Origin: Actinomycetota bacterium
GTDB lineage: Bacteria > Actinomycetota > Actinomycetes > Streptosporangiales > Streptosporangiaceae
Length of the DNA: 20,576 bases
Reading direction: 5' to 3'
Assembly (NCBI GenBank): GCA_003140115.1
Contig: PLIQ01000311.1
Coordinates: forward strand, 12,266-32,841
In this document: positions 20,152 to 20,576 of the stretch, in pieces
Numbering within the stretch: the stretch's first letter is position 1
How the letters are laid out: every line of letters starts with the position of its first letter
Notes under the pieces: generated by a model
The model's database searches: none
What the model saw: only the letters and a program-made list of their open reading frames with translations
What the model was told of the DNA's origin: nothing
Translations under genes and position numbers: made by a program

Positions 20152-20576
20152 TCAGGCGTCGCGACGGCGCAGCTGCCAGGCGGCCAGCCCGGTCAGCACG
20201 ACCGCGTAGCCGCACAGGACCGCGAATCCGGTCCACGGGCTCAGCGCCTGCGCGCTGGTCGCCGATTGGCCCCACAGGGCCCCGCCGGCGTTGGACGGCA
20301 GGTAGGGCTCGAAGCCTGTGATCGAGTGCGGCAGGGTCCCCGCGACGATCGGGATGACGAAGAACACTGCGGCGAACACCGACAGGCCCGCCGCGGTCTT
20401 GCGGAGCAGGGCCCCCAGGGCCAGGCCGATGATGACGACGACGGTCAGGTACAACGACGAGCCGGCCACCGTCCGCAGCACGCCCGGATCGGTCAGCGAG
20501 ATCGCCGAACCCCCGCGGGAGGACTCGATGGCGGTCGCGGCGAAGAAGTCGGTGAACGCGCACAGCATGGTCACCG
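20152..20576 (-). CDS. ABC-2 type transporter permease, C-terminal part
   Basis: The gene runs off the right edge, so its start is not visible. The 140 codons present encode three to four hydrophobic segments ('SSLYLTVVVIIGLALGALLR', 'LSVFAAVFFVIPIVAGTLP', 'WTGFAVLCGYAVVLTGLAAW') ending 'QLRRRDA', the standard C-terminus of actinobacterial ABC-2 permeases. 'RKTAAGLSVFAAVFFVIP' matches the conserved penultimate helix of this group. Such permeases pair with a separate ATPase, expected upstream beyond the window, and export peptides or antibiotics. It lies 29 bp before the kinase start on the same strand, so permease, kinase and regulator probably form one operon. Confidence 0.82.
   Translation of the reverse strand, partial: VTMLCAFTDFFAATAIESSRGGSAISLTDPGVLRTVAGSSLYLTVVVIIGLALGALLRKTAAGLSVFAAVFFVIPIVAGTLPHSITGFEPYLPSNAGGALWGQSATSAQALSPWTGFAVLCGYAVVLTGLAAWQLRRRDA

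Noticed and set aside
18935..20563. A 542-aa kinase starting near the window edge
   Set aside because: The extra 147 residues are a shifted frame of the ABC permease gene. ATG 20122 has a ribosome binding site and fits the family N-terminus.
1..20576. CRISPR arrays, tRNA or rRNA genes
   Set aside because: No regularly spaced repeats, no tRNA cloverleaf and no rRNA-like conserved stretches noticed on either strand.

Overview
The window is GC-rich, with strong third-position G/C bias and frequent GTG/TTG starts. It carries LLM-class flavin monooxygenase, F420-reductase-like, MalT-type LuxR, HisKA_3 sensor kinase and VapBC genes. Together these point to a high-GC actinobacterium; I cannot place it to genus. 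The region reads as an accessory, repeatedly rearranged stretch. Short, mostly complete metabolic, transport and regulatory genes are separated by pieces of genes broken at identifiable junctions.

Layout. 1-2,390: 3' part of an FAD-dependent dehydrogenase (+), convergent with a translationally coupled F420-reductase-like/LLM-monooxygenase pair (-). 2,391-3,090: two truncated genes fused tail to tail near 2,660 (a small actinobacterial protein on + and an SDR dehydrogenase on -), then a divergent regulatory region. 3,091-3,734: a VapB/VapC toxin-antitoxin pair with a palindrome at its promoter. 3,843-5,579: a CocE/NonD acyl hydrolase. 5,588-7,867 (-): an isochorismatase-family hydrolase, an aldehyde dehydrogenase and a short membrane protein, apparently one operon. 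7,868-8,320: a regulatory region with three copies of a 17-bp near-palindrome and the first ~50 codons of a lost MalT-like regulator. 8,321-9,873: a frameshifted DHA2-type MFS exporter. 9,902-12,712 (-): an intact 936-aa MalT-like LuxR regulator. 12,777-14,483: a sensor kinase lacking its N-terminus and, head to head with it, a membrane/universal-stress protein lacking its N-terminus. 14,655-17,891: cupin (+), NAD(P)H-binding reductase (-), alpha/beta hydrolase and MFS permease (+). 17,892-18,200: a miniature IS200/IS605 element whose TnpB is reduced to its two ends. 18,240-20,576 (-): ABC-2 permease (cut by the window edge), sensor kinase and NarL-type response regulator, a tightly packed signalling/export operon.

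How the parts fit. The 17-bp element sits upstream of the hydrolase/aldehyde dehydrogenase operon, the regulator remnant and the exporter. That suggests one small regulon for handling an unidentified small molecule: hydrolysis, aldehyde oxidation and export. Its exporter is now frameshifted and one regulator truncated. The permease/kinase/regulator operon at the right end is the usual actinobacterial arrangement for sensing and exporting a cell-envelope-active compound.

The most notable observations are the shared operator family, the internally deleted IS605 element, and at least three breakpoints where two unrelated gene fragments or regulatory regions abut. All functional assignments come from reading motifs by eye; no database search was possible.
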